The notes under the pieces are model-generated. The model did no database searches, was not told the DNA's origin, and saw only the letters and a program-made list of their open reading frames with translations. Of a DNA stretch of 64,000 bases, positions 1 through 10,800 are shown one piece after another (position 1 is the first letter of the stretch; each line of letters starts with the position of its first letter). The position numbers were made by a program, and so were the translations under genes. The DNA is from Asparagopsis taxiformis (Eukaryota; Rhodophyta; Florideophyceae; Bonnemaisoniales; Bonnemaisoniaceae): the NCBI GenBank assembly GCA_030407315.1, contig JALQPE010001047.1, positions 1-64,000 on the forward strand. The letters are read 5' to 3'.

Positions 1-1
1 A

Positions 2-2428
2 GGATGCAAGAGAAAGCGGGGCAGCAGCACTCGTCCGGAATCAGAGCAAAATTTTCCAAACACTACTATTCCAATAGCGCCGGCGGGGGCTTCAAAGCGG
101 CAAAAAAAATCAATGCTACAAAAACAATATTGCAATGAAGCTTTGATACAGCTGCAAAGATTTCTACACAATTCCAGTGCCACCTTTCGGTCTTCGCAGC
201 AAGAAGATGCGGTAGTTGCTGCGTTTCAAGGTGCCCATGACCATATTGTGGTGTTACCAACGGGTGGCGGGAAATCCATGACGTTCATGCTGCCGGCGCT
301 GGCAAAGCCAGACATGGTCTCGGTTGTCATTCTTCCCCTGATTTCATTGCAGCTAGACGTTCTGCGTCGTCTTGCCCAAGCTGGAATCCCAGCTACTCCA
401 TGGGCCAATCGGTTCCAGTTCGAGGCGCGCATCATTGTGGCTAGTGCTGAGCATGTATCGCACAGCAGCTACAAGGCATTCATTGCAGAAAAGTCTAAGC
501 TCGGCCAGCTGCACGCTGTTTTCATTGATGAAGCACACCTCGTGTTTCAGCACGACTCATTTCGGGGAGCCATGGCTCTTGTGCCGTCCAAGATTCGACC
601 GGTCGGCACAGCGTGTCCCATATTCGCTCTGACAGCTACTTGTCCACCGCGTGCAGAGTTGGTTCTTTCCCAGGCTTGCGGCATGCGTAGTCCAGTTACA
701 ATCCGCAGTACGACGACACGCTCAAATGTTGCATACACTGTACAATGCACGACATCTTTGCAGCAGCACCAACAGGACCACAATCTTTTCGTCCTCACTA
801 GTCGGCACATATCACGAATTCTAGAAAAACAGCGGCAACTTCACAAACCGCAGGCCTCAAAACACAGTCGCACAAGTAGTACTCGAATCATAGTGTACGT
901 GCAGACGCGGGAACGAGTGCATGCAGCGTGCGGTCATTTGGCAAAGGCATGCCCACAGGCTTCCTTTGTTCTCTACCATGCTGGTCTTCCACTTTATATG
1001 CGACAGTCTGCAATGGAATTGTTTTGTGCAAATACATGCAGAAACAATGATGGTTCTGATGCTGCTATTGGTCTTCCCAGTGATACCAACGGTCGATCAG
1101 CAGACTCCCACAGAGCAGTGCAAGACAAACCTATTGTCATGGTTGCAACTTCTGCTTTTGGATGCGGTATAGACTACCCGGAGGTGCGTGCTGTGATTCA
1201 TTGTGGCTTACCTCAAACACTTTTAGACTTTCTGCAAGAAAGCGGAAGAGCTGGTCGTGATGGTAAGCGCTGTGAATCTATTCTGCTGGCTGCAGATGTG
1301 TACCAGATGAACGAAGAACAATTGAGCGATAATAACAATGATACTAATGTGCCTCGACCAGGTAATAGTCTAGGGGACCCAAGGCTCCTGGTACAAAGTA
1401 AGGTAGCTTGTCGTCGTTGGGTACTCGACTCTTTCGCTGATGGAAACCACACAGACCAGACCTGCATTCAGCGTGAGCTTACGCCGTGTGATTTGTGCAC
1501 TACCAGCACCAGTGATGGCAGCAGCAGCAGCAACAGTAATAGTAAGGATGGCGAGGAGCTGGAGCATGGAAAGGTGCGGCTGGAGGAGCCAGACATCGCT
1601 GCAGCAGCTGCTGCTCAGCATCGCCAGTCACAATTTCAGTCTGCACCTCCTCCATCTTCAATGAACCTGGCTCGGCCTGAAAGTAGCTTAAAGCCAACAC
1701 CAACGAGAAAAACATCAAATGGGATTGATACAAAGAGGGCACAGGCTGAGACAGCGGGAGCGTCTACAATCGAACAGAGTCGTTCAGGGCTTTGTCCTGC
1801 ACCGACGGCGAAGAAATTAGATCCCGTTTCGGTGGCCGCACTGTCTCCGTTTGACCTTGGAACACTTGCTAGGCAATGCTCTGCCAATGCAGGAGATGCT
1901 GCAAGTGAAAAGCATGCCAACAGTGTCGAGGTTGCTGTAAAGCAGGCCAATGATGTACGTATGACCAGCAGTCTACTCGATCATACGTGTGTTCCGTGTA
2001 CTGTTCGACAGAAACGCAACGTGCGTCACACTACAGAGCGTCCGGCATGTTTTGGGTCTCGTTGCTTACGTTGTGCTTCAGCGGGTCATCGTGCGGCCAA
2101 CTGCCCACTCAAGCTCATTTCGTCTACAAGGAAAGGCGGTGGATGTTACCAGTGCTCTATCGGGATGATAGCTGGACAAGTTGTGCATCCGGTTGGTGTA
2201 TACGGGAAGAAGTGCTGCCCCATCAAAAAGCTCATGGCAATGTGTATAATGGCTTGGGAAGACAAAGCGTTGCGTGCGAGCATATATGCCCATGCTGCGG
2301 AAACGAGAAGGTTCTCTGATACCGTTGATTTTACAAATTGGCTGCGAGGTTCCGGGAACAATTCCGAGTTCGGTCTCGGTTGCATGGTCCACTGGCTTGA
2401 CAAAACCTTACACCTAGCTGTTCCTTGA
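2..2428 (+). CDS. C2H2-tyrosine recombinase-RecQ helicase fusion, copy A (3' part only)
   Basis: This is the 3' part of the long recombinase/helicase gene, open from the window edge and equivalent to residues about 1076-1883 of the complete copy at 16722-22373. It contains the whole RecQ-like helicase: Walker A PTGGGKS near nt 257, DEAH near nt 527, ALTATCPP, and motif VI QESGRAGRDG near nt 1235. It ends with the CCHC zinc knuckle (C-X2-C-X4-H-X4-C) and a Cys-rich tail. The recombinase half lies outside the window. The ATG at 113 is an internal methionine (M1113 of the full protein), not a start. The first dozen bases differ from the other copies by an extra base, probably a contig-edge error. 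Within the gene it differs from copy B at 2291 (C instead of T, His instead of Tyr), matching copy C. Confidence 0.9.
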   Translation, partial: GCKRKRGSSTRPESEQNFPNTTIPIAPAGASKRQKKSMLQKQYCNEALIQLQRFLHNSSATFRSSQQEDAVVAAFQGAHDHIVVLPTGGGKSMTFMLPALAKPDMVSVVILPLISLQLDVLRRLAQAGIPATPWANRFQFEARIIVASAEHVSHSSYKAFIAEKSKLGQLHAVFIDEAHLVFQHDSFRGAMALVPSKIRPVGTACPIFALTATCPPRAELVLSQACGMRSPVTIRSTTTRSNVAYTVQCTTSLQQHQQDHNLFVLTSRHISRILEKQRQLHKPQASKHSRTSSTRIIVYVQTRERVHAACGHLAKACPQASFVLYHAGLPLYMRQSAMELFCANTCRNNDGSDAAIGLPSDTNGRSADSHRAVQDKPIVMVATSAFGCGIDYPEVRAVIHCGLPQTLLDFLQESGRAGRDGKRCESILLAADVYQMNEEQLSDNNNDTNVPRPGNSLGDPRLLVQSKVACRRWVLDSFADGNHTDQTCIQRELTPCDLCTTSTSDGSSSSNSNSKDGEELEHGKVRLEEPDIAAAAAAQHRQSQFQSAPPPSSMNLARPESSLKPTPTRKTSNGIDTKRAQAETAGASTIEQSRSGLCPAPTAKKLDPVSVAALSPFDLGTLARQCSANAGDAASEKHANSVEVAVKQANDVRMTSSLLDHTCVPCTVRQKRNVRHTTERPACFGSRCLRCASAGHRAANCPLKLISSTRKGGGCYQCSIGMIAGQVVHPVGVYGKKCCPIKKLMAMCIMAWEDKALRASIYAHAAETRRFSDTVDFTNWLRGSGNNSEFGLGCMVHWLDKTLHLAVP

Positions 2429-2530
2429 TATCAAAACAGTTTACTGCTGCCATACAGTCCCTTATTACGCTCCGTGATTGACTACCATAAAATAGACAAG
2501 AGCGAGCTCGGTTGCTAGAGCTCGTCCAGA

Positions 2531-2536
2531 AATAAA
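2531..2536 (+). terminator. Candidate polyadenylation signal of the recombinase/helicase gene
   Basis: AATAAA lies about 100 nt after the TGA stop of the gene ending at 2428. The same hexamer recurs at the matching place in the other copies (22476 and 62171). Its position fits a eukaryotic 3' UTR, but no transcript evidence is available. Confidence 0.4.
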
Positions 2537-2740
2537 GTCCCCTAAACATTCGTTCACTCCACGACTCCCCTTATCCCCCTAATGATCGCATCCTCTCTCT
2601 ACCGCTCTCCACTCGTTCAGTATTCATATTCAGATATAAAATCCCCACAGCCCCTAGCTGTGAGCATAAGGGCTGGAATCCCCCTATACACACACACACA
2701 CACACAATCCCAGAGCCCCACTACCACACCTACAACTACT

Positions 2741-2792
2741 ACTACAATGTATCGGGCCTGGACTTTGGCCCCGGGATAGAATAGTATAGGAA
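2741..2792 (+). repeat. 52-bp att-like direct repeat, site 1 of copy A
   Basis: This segment is repeated at 13359-13410 with 50 of 52 bases identical (T/C at base 11, G/A near the end). Its core is an imperfect inverted repeat, CCGGGCC (CGGGCC at this site) and GGCCCCGG around TGGACTTT, followed by GGGATAGAATAGTATA. The two sites flank the block carrying the methyltransferase-SET and ParB-dioxygenase genes. A short inverted core with direct copies at module borders resembles a tyrosine-recombinase crossover site, but it could also be a shared 3' UTR element. That role is inference. Confidence 0.55.
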
Positions 2793-2974
2793 TTTTTCGT
2801 TTCCACCGTTAAAATATGCACCGGAATAGGAATTACATTCAACTAGACTGGCTAGACTGGTTGCAGTTTGTTTACAGTCAACTGCATTTTGCATGCTAGT
2901 TGAAGGATATAAATATGCCTACTTGTCCAGCGCGCGCGATGACACGTTAACGTGTGCGATCCTGAAAATGTATT

Positions 2975-5900
2975 CTAGCATTCCCAGCAATTATAATCAT
3001 TGTGATACTCTATATACAGCTCTTCTCCGGCTTCAATATCTCGCAATGCTCGCACGACCACCAGTTCTGGTGACTCCAGCATGTCGGCTTGCAGAAAACC
3101 GTGCTGCAGGTCTTCCACAATGCATACATTTGCCTCTCGATTCTCCGTTCCTTCATCATCATCCAATCTTCTTGGGTCGTTAATAAAACGAGCACAGCAG
3201 AACGGTGCCGGATAGATGTACACTGAGTGCTCAGCTCCACGACTACATTTTGCTCGTTGTGCAACACCCACCCCATACTTTTCAAAGCTTCTCCTGCCCA
3301 CTTGCAGTACACCACGCCCGTATGAAACGTCTCTCTTACCATTTTTCACTTCAGCCGACGAAAGGTCAGTATACAACACAGTGCCGTAGTACGCACAGAT
3401 GCGCTCTCCACGTGACAACTTCTTCCGTGTAAACAGTCCCAGCCCCGACCATTGATGCTGAATTAGTGATTGTTTCACCTCGAGGCTCAATGTGCAAGCT
3501 TCAAATGCTCTGAGCGTGCTTTCTGGCATTGATTCAAACCACTGTCTCAATGACAGGGGCCACTCATCCGGGCGTCCAGTGTACATCATGCTATTCTCAC
3601 TGCTCTGTGCAGTACCATTGTCACCACCGTTCATACTACTACTAGTTCCAAGCGGTTCATGATGAGCAGTTATAGTTGTTTGACAAAGAAACCGATGCAA
3701 ATAGTCTGGAAGCTTTTGATACATTACGAGGCCGTCGGGTGCACGCAGTTGACAAACTGCAGTGGATAGTCGTCGTTGCTGTAGCGGGTGATCCAGAAAC
3801 TGTGAAGCGCAATGGTGGGCTTCCGTGTCACCTCGAATGGTACTTTTCAAGTCCAGTAGCTGTCTTGCAAAAGTATCATACACCAACGGCATTGCACATG
3901 TAATACATTCCTTGTCCAGGTCGCATCCAACAAACACGCGATGTTCGCTAATTTCCATGCACGCCCGGGCTGTAGAGAGTGTGCCAGCAAACATGTCAGC
4001 AACAATATCTCCAGGCCTCGAGTACCTCTCGATCAGCTCCTTCAGAGTCGAAACTTTCTTTTGCGTTGGACATAGTAAAGTCTGGCCGACTAGTCTGCTG
4101 TTGCTCTTTGTGCGTGCATCCCTGTCATCGTCTGCTGCTCCCAACAATGTTCCATTAGATGTTCGTATGTTCTTCCATATATAGTCGTCATTGAAGTGCA
4201 GAGATGTGACATTTTCCGTAATCAAATTCGAGTGTGCGAAATATGTTGACTGGACATGACCGTAAAGTTTGTAGCAAACCATATTGGCAATAGTTTCCTG
4301 GTCTGCACCGCGCTGTTTCCAAAAGTGAAGAGCACCGTTCCATATATTGACATGACTGAGCACGTTCCTTTTTCCATCTCCCATGCGTTCGTACAATTTT
4401 TCTAAATCTGCTGCTGACGCCACTGCATGTTCAGTTGGTGCTGGGAGGAATACTAGTTGTGCACTTTCCACAAAAAAAACTGGACCGCTACGGTTATCAA
4501 TCTCGTCCCGGCTGCTGACACTCGTATTGCATTCCATGTCGTCAATTTCTTTTTCGTCTCCGCTCCGCATATTCTTGTCAGTACTATCACCGACGATGTG
4601 ATCACCTCCCAGACTACCCTGGGTAGAGCAACTTCTATATGTTTCCAACAGATACTTCCACTTGTAAAACTGCTCCTGTGTGCAGAATACTATTCCATGC
4701 CCGCCTGGTCGCAATAGCGTGTCCCACAATCGGACGCAACGCTTCATTTCCTCTTCGCAGAGCTCTCCAGAACACTCTCGATTGTTGGCTTCGTCTTCTG
4801 AATTATCAGAGCAATCGTCTTCTGAATTATCAGAGCAATCCATGTATGAAGACGACGACGACGACGAGAATGAGTTACTGCCTCTTCTATCAGCGCACAC
4901 TTGCTCCTCTTCGACTTCTTGCTGCGAGCCAGACGGCGGTTCGGTAATAATGAGCTGAACAAAGTTTTCAATGCTTTCATAGAGGCCACTTTCGTCACAG
5001 GTTATTAGCTCGTCAAAGGAGACGTCATAGATGCGGCAGTATGGCTGCATATATTTCAATTCCAAGTCACTTTCCAGAGCAGCCAGTTGCTCATGCTGTT
5101 CATGCTCTCCAGCTGTGGGAGGAGTATCAAAATCATCATCACAAGTTCCTTGCATAGAGACATATTGAAACGCTATGTTGGTCAAATCTCCTTTTACGCG
5201 TTCAGTGGTACCATCAGAAGCATAACCATTAATATTGGTAGAATAGGTTTCTCGCTGTGAGCCCATTATGCATCTACCAACGGCGGCTGTAGATCCGCAC
5301 CTCGACAGAGCTTCATTGTTGTAATCATCATCGTTCTTGGTATCCCTAATATCAGTAACAGCAACAGCACCATGAACGTTCTCCAAACTGTTCATAGAAT
5401 TTCCAGAGGCCAAACCACCAGTTCTACTGGCAGTTGCTGCATTGCAGACTCTGCGCACAATCCAATATTCCGACTTGCTCCTGCTGCTGGTAGGTCTTTC
5501 TTTGTTGCTCATGCTTCTCCTGACGTCTACCTGTAGTCCCAATAAATTTTTCACAAAACCTGCAAGCTCTTTGAAGCACGAAGGAAGTAGCTGGGGATTT
5601 TCGGGCACCCTGTATGCATGCAGGAATAGGCCAAGATGAGCTTCGTTCTCATTCGTGTAAAGGTCGCCCATTTGTAGTGCGCTGTGCAAGTGGTTGAAGA
5701 ACATGCCAGTGATGTGGCGCATTGCTGCGTCCTTTCTACTGCAACGATCCCAGGCTGCTGCATTGCTGCAATCCTCTCTTTTGTGCGCAGCACCAGTATT
5801 GTTCCTGTTATTACCATCGTTTTGATACAGCGAATAGCACTGTGTAGCAGGCGAAAACCCATCGGCGCGTGAGTGCAAAACAGAAAAAGTGCTGCTAGAA

Positions 5901-6760
5901 GCGTCGAATAGTATGTATGGTGACAATAGCTCCTCGTATGTTCTCGGATCATCCGTGGAGCTAGCAGTTCTCGCAGCCAGAGCATCCCAGGCTCGTGTGA
6001 GGGTCTGGACAGTACACGCAATTCGGTCTATAGTTTCTCTTGTCATGCAACGGCGAGTAATGCCAGCCTTTCTCTTCAACGGGCTGCGGCTATTCTTGGT
6101 CAGGCATTGCACGGTGGCAGCAGCCGATTCTGACGGCTGCGAAACAGTGCAAACAGAGTGGAAGACTAGGATGACTTCCAGCGGACAAATTTTATGCAGC
6201 GGAAACTTGCTCTTCTTGTTGCGCCTATCCAACTGTTCGGTAGAGAACATTGTCGTGGCCAGAAATGAGCTGCCGACGAGCATGGTTGCAGGCACCACTC
6301 CCGTTACGACTAGATTAGTGCAGAGCTCTCCGATGCGCGCATCTTCTTGTGAAAACCCGTAGAGTGCGATAGCAATGCGGATAACTTGCTTGACATACTC
6401 TGTTCCCAGCTCTTTCAGAGCGGCCGATCCGTCGCGGAACACAGTTCGGTAGAGTTGGTTACTGCGGACTGCATTCCTAGCCGCAAGCATAGCGCACAGC
6501 TCCAGTGCGTTTTCGTCCGTTTGTCTCTCAATCCATAGAGCAAATTCTGTAGTTCCCTCGTTCCTGTTGCGGCTGAAATTTTCTGCACTGATGCATGTCC
6601 CTTGTTCAGTGATTGTACCACATTTGTTCTTCTCCCATTCTGAACACTTCATTGATGCTAGCATGAGGTTTAGCAGCTTCTGCATCGTTTGTCTTCCGTC
6701 TCTTTTCATTGCAACACAAGAGTCTGTCGGTCGTTTGGTCATTCTGTCCGTGGTCACCAT
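2975..6760 (-). CDS. DNA N4/N6-methyltransferase-SET domain fusion protein, copy A
   Basis: The gene encodes 1,261 aa without introns. Residues about 595-960 form a beta-class DNA methyltransferase. A motif IV-like stretch at 602-610 reads VQLIITEPPS where D/N-P-P-Y/W is usual. Then come LLRPGGHGIVFC at 682-693, CPTQKK at about 897-902, motif I ADMFAGT at 921-927 and GCDLD at 945-949. Motif IV before motif I is the N4/N6 (PF01555-like) order. Ser/Asp/Glu-rich inserts (about 613-672 and 715-758) interrupt the fold. Residues about 1098-1261 are a SET domain: GLGLFTRKKLSRGERICAYY, then FINDPR in place of the usual N-H motif, then AGEELYIEYHNDY and a final WEC. It likely acts in the nucleus, methylating DNA and possibly histone lysines. 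The degenerate motif IV leaves DNA-methylation activity uncertain. The N-terminal 590 aa are unrecognised. The gene converges on the helicase gene and diverges from the ParB-dioxygenase gene. Confidence 0.85.
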   Translation of the reverse strand: MVTTDRMTKRPTDSCVAMKRDGRQTMQKLLNLMLASMKCSEWEKNKCGTITEQGTCISAENFSRNRNEGTTEFALWIERQTDENALELCAMLAARNAVRSNQLYRTVFRDGSAALKELGTEYVKQVIRIAIALYGFSQEDARIGELCTNLVVTGVVPATMLVGSSFLATTMFSTEQLDRRNKKSKFPLHKICPLEVILVFHSVCTVSQPSESAAATVQCLTKNSRSPLKRKAGITRRCMTRETIDRIACTVQTLTRAWDALAARTASSTDDPRTYEELLSPYILFDASSSTFSVLHSRADGFSPATQCYSLYQNDGNNRNNTGAAHKREDCSNAAAWDRCSRKDAAMRHITGMFFNHLHSALQMGDLYTNENEAHLGLFLHAYRVPENPQLLPSCFKELAGFVKNLLGLQVDVRRSMSNKERPTSSRSKSEYWIVRRVCNAATASRTGGLASGNSMNSLENVHGAVAVTDIRDTKNDDDYNNEALSRCGSTAAVGRCIMGSQRETYSTNINGYASDGTTERVKGDLTNIAFQYVSMQGTCDDDFDTPPTAGEHEQHEQLAALESDLELKYMQPYCRIYDVSFDELITCDESGLYESIENFVQLIITEPPSGSQQEVEEEQVCADRRGSNSFSSSSSSSYMDCSDNSEDDCSDNSEDEANNRECSGELCEEEMKRCVRLWDTLLRPGGHGIVFCTQEQFYKWKYLLETYRSCSTQGSLGGDHIVGDSTDKNMRSGDEKEIDDMECNTSVSSRDEIDNRSGPVFFVESAQLVFLPAPTEHAVASAADLEKLYERMGDGKRNVLSHVNIWNGALHFWKQRGADQETIANMVCYKLYGHVQSTYFAHSNLITENVTSLHFNDDYIWKNIRTSNGTLLGAADDDRDARTKSNSRLVGQTLLCPTQKKVSTLKELIERYSRPGDIVADMFAGTLSTARACMEISEHRVFVGCDLDKECITCAMPLVYDTFARQLLDLKSTIRGDTEAHHCASQFLDHPLQQRRLSTAVCQLRAPDGLVMYQKLPDYLHRFLCQTTITAHHEPLGTSSSMNGGDNGTAQSSENSMMYTGRPDEWPLSLRQWFESMPESTLRAFEACTLSLEVKQSLIQHQWSGLGLFTRKKLSRGERICAYYGTVLYTDLSSAEVKNGKRDVSYGRGVLQVGRRSFEKYGVGVAQRAKCSRGAEHSVYIYPAPFCCARFINDPRRLDDDEGTENREANVCIVEDLQHGFLQADMLESPELVVVRALRDIEAGEELYIEYHNDYNCWEC

Positions 6761-7822
6761 GGTTGTCTGTCTGTCTGTCAGTCAGCCAGTCAGTGATTCT
6801 TCTCTTCAGTCACCTTCACTAGCACTTCAACAGCTGGTTACAGTGCAACTTACCGTGATTTGGGGTGGCTCTTAGTAAACATATTCGCGCGTGCACGCTA
6901 CTCCAAGGCTGATCAGATCCCTGCACGTTATCAGGATGAATGATGGCCGAAGAAACGTGAAAATGCCAGGGCACACTCACCCGCGAGCGGTCGGAAAACA
7001 GACAGTAGATAGGGTGATCCTGCAATTCCTGAACAATTCCCAAACGGCCTTTTCAGCATGTATACATGGCCCCTAGGCGCGCAAACGATAAAAATCGGAA
7101 TTTTCACAATTCCAATATTTTCGAAAATTACACTCGACCAGCTGGTAGTTGCCGGCCGCCGCCGCCGCCGTTTGCCATGCCAGCCAATAGGTTGCATTCA
7201 TCTGATTGCCTGCCTAATAAATCTCCAATGAGAAATATTCCCGCCACCGCTGCAGACATAATTGTCCCGTACAGCCACTCATACCTAGCTATATGCGTAT
7301 GCACAGCAAATGCATTGCGCGAAACCTTGTCATACCAATTTCTGCAGCCACCCACCGCCGTCGCCGAACGACTAAATCACAAAACCCGATCTCGAGATCC
7401 CAGTTGCGTGGCTACCTGCCACTAACACTTTTTTCTGGACCTTGAGGCAGACTGGCGGTTCGGCCAACCAATTCGATCTACGAATCAGAGCGATTTTCTG
7501 TTCAGTTGCTGGCGGCAACAACCATATTCTGCTAACCACTACTACTTTCTTCCTTGCTTCATTCCACTACGACCACCACCTTTTCCATCGACATGCGCGC
7601 GCGCCTCCCCTGCCTGTCAACGAGAGCAAAACCCAGCAGCAGCGTACGAACAGTGGGCGAGTAGGACTACTGCTGCACAGAAGCATTCCAGTACACCGTT
7701 GGTTGTAACACGGAGCAAAACCATTTTCCTACTATACACGCGCCAGCCACAAACCGTGTATTCTTTCCTCCTGCTCAACCTCAGTCACTGTGGTGCAACA
7801 AAATCCCCTCAATCGACAAGGA
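6761..7822. promoter_or_regulatory. Divergent intergenic region between methyltransferase-SET and ParB-dioxygenase genes, copy A
   Basis: This 1.06-kb segment separates two divergently transcribed genes, so it must contain both promoters unless one gene has a distant start. I see simple runs near the SET-gene start (GTCTGTCTGTCTGTCAGTCAG region at about 6767-6790), a GCC-repeat run near 7154-7171, and no open frame with recognisable protein. No convincing TATA/Inr pair was identified. The segment recurs at 26706-27767 and 34681-35755. Confidence 0.5.
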
Positions 7823-10800
7823 ATGTCTCGCGGAAGGTCAAGGCGGAGTCGTAAGAAAGCTGTGTACGATGAAGACAAAGGCGCGAACAAAGCAGAGCAT
7901 CATCATCGTGCTACATTGCAGCACTTGTATGGTAAGTCGGCAGCTGTTCGCGGCATCGTTCCCGGTGCAAACGTCAAGCTGTTCATTTTCATCAATTCGA
8001 CAGCGCGTGAGGTTGGTCTTGGCTCACTGCCGGACAATAGTGGCAGCGATGCACTACAGCGCAAGTTACATAATCACCAACTGCCCAGCACTCAGCAGCA
8101 TGACTATGTTTCTGTGCGGAATATTCACATCCACTCGGACGCAGCAAACTTTCCCTATCCCTACAACTTCAAAGGAGCGGAAGGCCCCCCGGGAACACTG
8201 GGCGACATCTACTCTACTGGATTCTATGCCTGGGACACTCGCATGATGCGTGTTGCCGTTGAGAACCGTGATACTGATGCAAGAAATGGTATTGATTCCC
8301 CACACGATGATCATGACGCCAATACGAGGGATAGCCAAGTAGACAAGTCGTTGAATGAAACCATCACTGTCAACAAAACTGCATCTGCACGGCGAGGAAA
8401 CAATGACACCAAAATACCACAGCAGCAGCAGCAGCGGGACCATTCGCAGAAGAACAGAAAGCAGCTGGAAAACTCCATCTGTGCTATTTCATCTTCATCA
8501 ACTGTCCAAGATCCGTTGGATGCGAAAAATATTTGTGACGGTTCACCCATACCTGCGACTGAAACAACAACCTCCGATGTGACCAGTACCGCTGCCGCCG
8601 TCGCTCCGGGTGCTATTGCGGAGAAGCAAACAACAAGTCTAGGAAAGGATGGTTGCTTTACTACACCTGTCGGCAACAGTAACATAGATGCGTCGGTAGC
8701 GACGATGCTTGCTTCTGTCGACGACGCTCGGGGAACCTCTATTCCGACAGAAAAGTTCTGCCGCACCGACTATGAGATTGGTACCTGCCACCTGATGCTG
8801 GATCAGCTAGCAATTCCGGGAATCACACTGCGAGATGTGTCCGAGCAACATGTTTCTGCACTGTTCCAGAACATGTTGGAAAATGGCCTTTCGTATGCGG
8901 CCGGCTTGATTACAGTGTGCATTTTGAGAAGCAACCAAAACGGAAATAGCAAGAAAAGAAGGAAAGTGGATGGCGAAGATGGGAAGCAACACAATTCAAA
9001 TGCTGCTGCTGAAGCAAGAAAACCGCCGTTACAGCTGCAGTCTTTGTCCGTGTTGAAAAATTGCTCTGGTCGCTCTCAAACTCTAGATCACTCGATTACT
9101 GCGACAACTATAGATGGAGTGCACCGGCTGTTGGCACTACGTCGTGTGAAAGTCGAACAACATCGTTTGGCCCAGGAAGATTCGCCAGATGCACCTCGTC
9201 TACGCTGGGTAAACTTGCCATTGCGTGTGCAGTACATGCAGCGCATAAACGGTGAAGAATTGAAGCTAGAAGAGCTGATGAAGCTCGGTGCGATGATGAA
9301 CGATACAACATCAATTGTGCGCAAGGATACCGACATCCTGTCTGTTCTCCACTCTGTCATATCACTGATGCGCTGCTGCGGTGAGGATCGCAGCGTGCCG
9401 GCAGCCGACCTTCGGGTCATCGATGTGAGTAAGATTATGCGAGCGAGTCAGTTCATGCGTTTCGAAACCCTTTCAACGTGCAGCAAGTGGGCTAGGCTCG
9501 GAAAGGTAATGTTGACACACCCAGAGGTATGGGAAAAGCTGAAAAGACTGAACAACATACCCAAACGCTCCCGGCTCGGCATTTCGCACCTCAGCTCACC
9601 TTATTTGTCTGCACTGGATGCCGAAGCTCTCTCTCTCCTCCTCGACTCGTTATTCGCCTTCATCAACCCGCCGCCGACGGCGACACCGAGACGGAGGAGT
9701 CTTCATTCGATGGATGACTTCTACAACAATTTTGCTCTACTATTCGAGTCTTGCATCACAACTCTTTTCCGGCAGTATGGAAAAAGTTTGCAGCTTTCAA
9801 TGACGGCATTTCTGGGCGTCTCAATCCCAGCACCACGCAATAGAACGAGGACAATCCGTGAGGAGTTCATTCACAATGTCATACAGTTTGTGACTACGGA
9901 CGGGGAAAAGGCTAGATTGAGAGAAGAAGGCATGCGACGTGCGCGCTGCAATCGTCTGCAGGTTCGTATAGCCAATCATTTCAAACCGCCTCCGCCGCCG
10001 CCACCACAGCAGCCGCTGCAAAACGAACAGGAGATCATTGAGAAAAAGAAGAGGCACCATACGCAACATCAACAAAAGGAAAAAATGGAGAAGAAGCGAA
10101 AAAGTGCATCAATTTTTCCCCCGCCGATGATGATCACTAGAAAAGGAATTGCTCCCACCAACCAGCAAGCTGATATGTCCGTTCATGACGAAGAAGATCA
10201 TCAACAAAAGCAATCAAACAAAAAGAAAAAGCAGAATCGGTTAGACGATATTGTTTCAGCAGACAAACATGATGCACAGACAACACAACCGGGGCTGCTG
10301 CCGCCGCCGCCTACTCCCAGTGCACCACCACCACCACCACCACCAACATTGAATGATCCAAGCGCGGCTGCAGCGAGAAAATCGCCCAACGGAAAAGCCC
10401 TCCACTCTCGCCGTAGTCGACGTCCTCCCTCCTCCGCGGGACCAAAGCTCGACTCAAAAGGGTATATCGTTCCGGAAGAAACAGAAGACGGTGGTTCATA
10501 TGATGACAGTGTGAATCCACTACCGCTAAGCGGTGTGCGTCCGATGGTTTGCAGCAACAGAAGCAGTAATGGAAAGTCTGCAAAGTCACTACCCGCCTAC
10601 TCAGCATCAGAGATTGCACTTTGCAGACGACTAGCATCGATGACCCCGGATACTCTGCGCTCACTAATACTGCAGGATGAAACGCACATTAGGGAAGTGG
10701 ACATGGCGCAAGTTTTGCGCGGGATATACATTCCTCCCAACCATCGCGCCCACGAGTTTGTATCCATTGTCGATATATTTGCAATGAATCTATGTGCATG

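Larger units (their letters stand above)
2429..2974. other. Convergent intergenic spacer, copy A
   Basis: These 546 bp separate the stop codons of two genes that face each other. They hold a candidate AATAAA, an (AC)n run at 2688-2706, a short CTA-rich stretch and the 52-bp att-like repeat. I see no gene here. The same spacer is at 22374-22919 and 62069-62614. Confidence 0.7.

Noticed and set aside
113..2428. A separate stand-alone RecQ helicase gene starting at the ATG at 113
   Set aside because: The frame is open to the window edge and the complete copies show this ATG is internal to the recombinase-helicase fusion.
7790..7822. Upstream GTG start for the ParB-dioxygenase gene
   Set aside because: The DNA is eukaryotic and the ATG at 7823 lies in the same frame; the extra 11 residues have no support.
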